A DNA stretch of 64,000 bases, from the NCBI GenBank assembly GCA_946497035.1, contig CAMMIW010000007.1, forward strand, positions 1-64,000, in the 5' to 3' direction. The DNA is from an uncultured Eubacteriaceae bacterium. GTDB taxonomy: Bacteria; Bacillota; Clostridia; Lachnospirales; CAG-274. A model generated the notes under the pieces. The model made no database searches. It worked only from the letters and a program-made list of their open reading frames with translations, and was not told the origin of the DNA. This document shows, in pieces, positions 61,581-64,000 of the stretch (positions are counted from its first letter, which is position 1; the number at the start of each line of letters is the position of its first letter). A program made the position numbers and the translations under genes.

Positions 61581-62059
61581 TAAAAGTTAGAAAAATTTTA
61601 GATAAAATTTTAGAGATAGTTTGTGTTTTATTATTTGTTTTTATAACTCTTGTAGGTTCTTATCAAATTATTACAAGATATGTATTTAACTCTCCTAGCA
61701 CAATATCAGAAGAACTATTGATATTTTCTTTTACTTGGTTATCTTTATTAGCATCTGCTTTAGTTTTTGGTAAAAAAGAGCATATGAGAATGTCTTTTTT
61801 AGCAGACAAACTTACAGGGGCTAAGGCCACATATTTAGCTATAATAACAGAGATAATAATATTTATATTTGCGGCGATAGTTTTAGTATATGGTGGTATA
61901 AAAATAACAAGCCTTACTATGACACAAATAACAGCTTCATTAGGCATAGTTATGGGATATGTTTATGTTATTATACCTATAACAGGGGTTTTAATTTTAA
62001 TATATAATATTTTAAATATAGCGGACTTAGTTTCTGCCTTAAAGTTAGGAGGAAATTAA
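61577..62059 (+). CDS. dctQ: TRAP transporter small permease (DctQ)
   Basis: 160 residues, four transmembrane helices (about 10-32, 45-64, 85-108, 125-148) with the DctQ pattern QIITRYVFNSPSTISEELLIFSFTWLSLLASA. It links binding protein and large permease. ATGA overlap with dctP; dctM follows one base after the stop. Confidence 0.93.
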   Translation: MIKVRKILDKILEIVCVLLFVFITLVGSYQIITRYVFNSPSTISEELLIFSFTWLSLLASALVFGKKEHMRMSFLADKLTGAKATYLAIITEIIIFIFAAIVLVYGGIKITSLTMTQITASLGIVMGYVYVIIPITGVLILIYNILNIADLVSALKLGGN

Positions 62060-62060
62060 A

Positions 62061-63365
62061 ATGGATATAGCGATTTTATCTGCTAGCATAATAGCAATTA
62101 GTTTAATAATATTATTGTTAATGGGTGTACCTATAGCAGTTTCTTTAGGTGTTTCTTCTATATTAGCTATATTACCTGTATTAAATGTGGAAGCAACTGT
62201 TATAACAGGTGCACAAAGAGTATTTTCTGGTATATCAGTATTTACATTAATAGCAATACCATTTTTTATATTGGCAGGTAACATTATGAATAGAGGTGGT
62301 ATAGCTATTAGGCTTATCAATTTTGCAAAGTTATTAACAGGTAGAATACCAGGTGGGTTAGCTCATACTAATTCAGTTGCAAATATGATGTTTGGTGCTA
62401 TATCTGGTTCTGGTGTTGCTGCAGCATCTGCTATGGGCTCAATTATAGGGCCAGTAGAAAAAGAAGAAGGTTATGATGAGGCTTATTCGGCGGCTGTTAA
62501 TATAGCAACAGCTCCAACAGGTTTATTAATACCACCTAGTAACGTTTTAATAACATATTCTTTAGTTAGTGGTGGTACATCTGTTGCAGCATTATTTATG
62601 GGCGGATATATACCTGGTATATTATGGGGACTTGCTTGTATGTTAGTTGCATTTTTTGTAGCTAAAAAGAGAGGTTATAGAAGCAGTGAAAAAATAACTT
62701 TTTCTCAAGGTTTAAAAATTTGTTTAGATGCTATACCAAGTTTATTTTTAATAGTTGTAGTTATTGGTGGTATAATAAAAGGTATCTTTACTGCTACAGA
62801 AGGCTCAGTTGTTGCGGTTGTATATAGCTTAATTTTAAGCTTATTTATATATAGAACGATAAATTTAAAAGAGCTTTATGAAATATTTAAAGAAAGTGCA
62901 AAAATGACAGGTATTATCGTTCTTTTAATAGGTGTTTCTAGTATAATGGCTTGGGTTATGGCTTTTACTAACATACCAGAAGCTATATCTTCTACTCTTT
63001 TAGGTATAACAAATAACCCTATAATAATACTTCTTATTATAAATATAACATTATTATTTGTAGGAACATTTATGGATATAACACCAGCTGTATTAATATT
63101 TACACCTATATTTTTACCTATATGTGAAAAGCTAGGTATGAGTAGCATTCAATTTGGTGTAATGTTAGTATTTAACCTTTGTATAGGTACAATTACGCCA
63201 CCTGTTGGTAATATATTATTTGTTGGTGCCAAAGTTGCCGATATAAAATTAGAAAGAGTATTTAAAGATTTATCTTTACATTATATAGCTATATTTATAG
63301 TGCTTTTATTAGTAACTTATGTACCTGCTATATCTATGTGGTTACCTAATTTAATGGGATATTAA
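62061..63365 (+). CDS. dctM: TRAP transporter large permease (DctM)
   Basis: 434 residues, about twelve transmembrane segments. Conserved stretches are GRIPGGLAHTNSVANMMFGA, ISGSGVAAASAMGSIIGP, NIATAPTGLLIPPSN and NLCIGTITPPVGNILFVGA. Sodium-coupled uptake of the DctP ligand. AGGAGG 8 bases before the ATG. Confidence 0.95.
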   Translation: MDIAILSASIIAISLIILLLMGVPIAVSLGVSSILAILPVLNVEATVITGAQRVFSGISVFTLIAIPFFILAGNIMNRGGIAIRLINFAKLLTGRIPGGLAHTNSVANMMFGAISGSGVAAASAMGSIIGPVEKEEGYDEAYSAAVNIATAPTGLLIPPSNVLITYSLVSGGTSVAALFMGGYIPGILWGLACMLVAFFVAKKRGYRSSEKITFSQGLKICLDAIPSLFLIVVVIGGIIKGIFTATEGSVVAVVYSLILSLFIYRTINLKELYEIFKESAKMTGIIVLLIGVSSIMAWVMAFTNIPEAISSTLLGITNNPIIILLIINITLLFVGTFMDITPAVLIFTPIFLPICEKLGMSSIQFGVMLVFNLCIGTITPPVGNILFVGAKVADIKLERVFKDLSLHYIAIFIVLLLVTYVPAISMWLPNLMGY

Positions 63366-63483
63366 AAAAATTTTTAGTTATTAGGGTTAGTATAAAAAAT
63401 ATACAAATAATTGGTATAAATTAATTATAAAAATGTTAAAATATATAAAAAATAAAAAGTTAAAAAAATATATTGTAAGTTTT

Positions 63484-63516
63484 AAACTTGTATGCTAGTA
63501 TACTAGTATACAAGTT
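63484..63516. promoter_or_regulatory. candidate GntR operator before the uxuB-like gene
   Basis: The same 33 bases as 60327-60359. The following leader of about 200 nt contains element copy D. Confidence 0.75.
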
Positions 63517-63533
63517 ATTAAATATAAATTTAA

Positions 63534-63676
63534 AAAAGGTTCTTTATTTAATTATTGGGGTTTAATGGTAAAGGAAAGGTTTAACGTATATTTAATCTTG
63601 CCCATCTCATAGATTGATAAAGCTATCCTATTATCAATCTATAATTTTACTTTAATATTTGTTATAGAACCAAATT
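63534..63676 (+). repeat. dispersed intergenic element, copy D
   Basis: Starts AAGGTTCTTTATTTAATTAT TGGGG, then TGGTAAAGGAAAGGTTTAAC and GTATATTTAATCTTGCCC, then a perfect 12-bp hairpin ATAGATTGATAA / TTATCAATCTAT (63609-63620, 63631-63642), ending AATATTTGTTATAGAACC. GGTTCT and AGAACC at the ends can pair. Lies in the leader of the uxuB-like gene. Confidence 0.6.
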
Positions 63677-63712
63677 AAATAAATTAAAGTTATTATATAA
63701 GGAGTGTTTATT

Positions 63713-64000
63713 ATGAAATTACCTTTTAATATTGATTTAAAAAATAAAGTTTGTGTTGTAACAGGTGGAACAGGCATTTTATGTGGTAAAATGGCAGATG
63801 CTCTTGCACAATGTGGTGCTAAAGTAGCTATTTTAGCTTTAGGACAAGAAGAATGCGATAAAAAAGCTAAAGAGATAAATGACAACGGTGGAATAGCAAT
63901 AGGTATACATACAGATGTTTTAGATAAAGAAAGCATAAAAAATGCACACGATATAATACTTGAAAAGCTTGGCACAGTAGATATTTTAATAAATGGTGCA
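63713..64000 (+). CDS. SDR-family D-mannonate oxidoreductase-like protein (partial, 5' part)
   Basis: First 96 residues; the frame runs off the window. MKLPFNIDLKNKVCVVTGGTGILCGKMADALAQCGAKVAIL carries the short-chain dehydrogenase nucleotide site TGGTGILCG, and LGTVDILINGA the later NNAG-like motif. The N-terminus is characteristic of the Firmicute SDR that acts as fructuronate/mannonate oxidoreductase (UxuB-like) in hexuronate breakdown. The TRAP transporter beside it fits. AAGGAGTG before the ATG. Confidence 0.8.
   Translation, partial: MKLPFNIDLKNKVCVVTGGTGILCGKMADALAQCGAKVAILALGQEECDKKAKEINDNGGIAIGIHTDVLDKESIKNAHDIILEKLGTVDILINGA

Overview
The window is a contiguous piece of a very AT-rich chromosome (about 27% G+C by eye) from an anaerobic, motile, endospore-forming member of the Clostridia. 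The evidence is SpoIIID, SpoIIR, dipicolinate synthase subunit A and CotF-like coat proteins for sporulation; FliD, FlaG, FliS, two flagellins and CheC for motility; and a two-polypeptide 2-oxoacid:acceptor oxidoreductase, FeoAB and a TRAP transporter for metabolism. Codon use, strong AGGAGG ribosome binding sites and TAA stops are uniform, so I see no large horizontally acquired island. I cannot name the species; a Lachnospirales-type clostridium is a guess.

Layout. 1-2.1 kb (mostly minus): secreted copper-amine-oxidase-N-type protein, polysaccharide deacetylase, DtxR-type regulator. 2.3-4.6 kb: feoAB, divergent from the regulator. 4.7-8.4 kb: ispF-cysS-mrnC-rlmB-rae1, the classical Firmicute cluster. 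8.4-15.7 kb: late flagellar block fliD, a chaperone-like gene, flaG, fliS and two near-identical flagellin genes. 16-20 kb: YfcE-type phosphoesterase, HAD phosphatase, PTS operon ptsH-ptsI-crr. 20-23.6 kb: rimM-trmD, RNase Z, ECF-type sigma/anti-sigma pair. 23.8-24.5 kb: a divergent pair of paralogous small Gly/Cys/Tyr-rich proteins, probably spore coat. 24.7-26.2 kb: SAM-I riboswitch and metK. 26.2-30.4 kb: dpaA, orphan LytTR regulator, nrdR, msrAB. 30.5-34.6 kb (minus): clpX, clpP, tig, PAP2 phosphatase. 34.7-36.6 kb: L21 leader, rplU-prp-rpmA, a decayed helicase fragment, spoIIID. 36.6-46 kb: nuclease/phosphatase, cheC, glutamine-amidotransferase-like hydrolase, mscS, DUF951, por genes, flavoprotein reductase, coat proteins, drug/metabolite exporter. 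46-51 kb: pyrE, secreted multi-domain protein, pncB, spoIIR. 51-59 kb: gltB (no gltD beside it), trmK, Nif3-like, TGS-uridine kinase. 59.5-64 kb: GntR regulator, TRAP transporter dctPQM and the start of a mannonate-oxidoreductase-like gene, which looks like a hexuronate uptake and catabolism locus.

Points that stand out. (1) Both flagellin leaders carry a GGA-loop hairpin with a compensatory base-pair change just upstream of the Shine-Dalgarno, as expected for CsrA control; the first leader also has a sigma-28-type promoter, a run of 10 G and an anti-Shine-Dalgarno CCTCC. (2) The divergent small paralogues each have a good sigma-K-type promoter in a 133-bp shared region. (3) An identical 33-bp palindrome lies in front of both the TRAP operon and the uxuB-like gene, a likely operator of the adjacent GntR protein. 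(4) A dispersed intergenic element of about 120-145 bp occurs four times. (5) msrAB has a second perfect ribosome binding site and in-frame ATG just after its lipoprotein signal. (6) The DtxR-like gene seems to lack a standard start codon. (7) A frameshifted DUF2075-type helicase remnant sits before spoIIID.

Promoter, operator and RNA-structure calls are by eye against published consensus sequences; none was computed.
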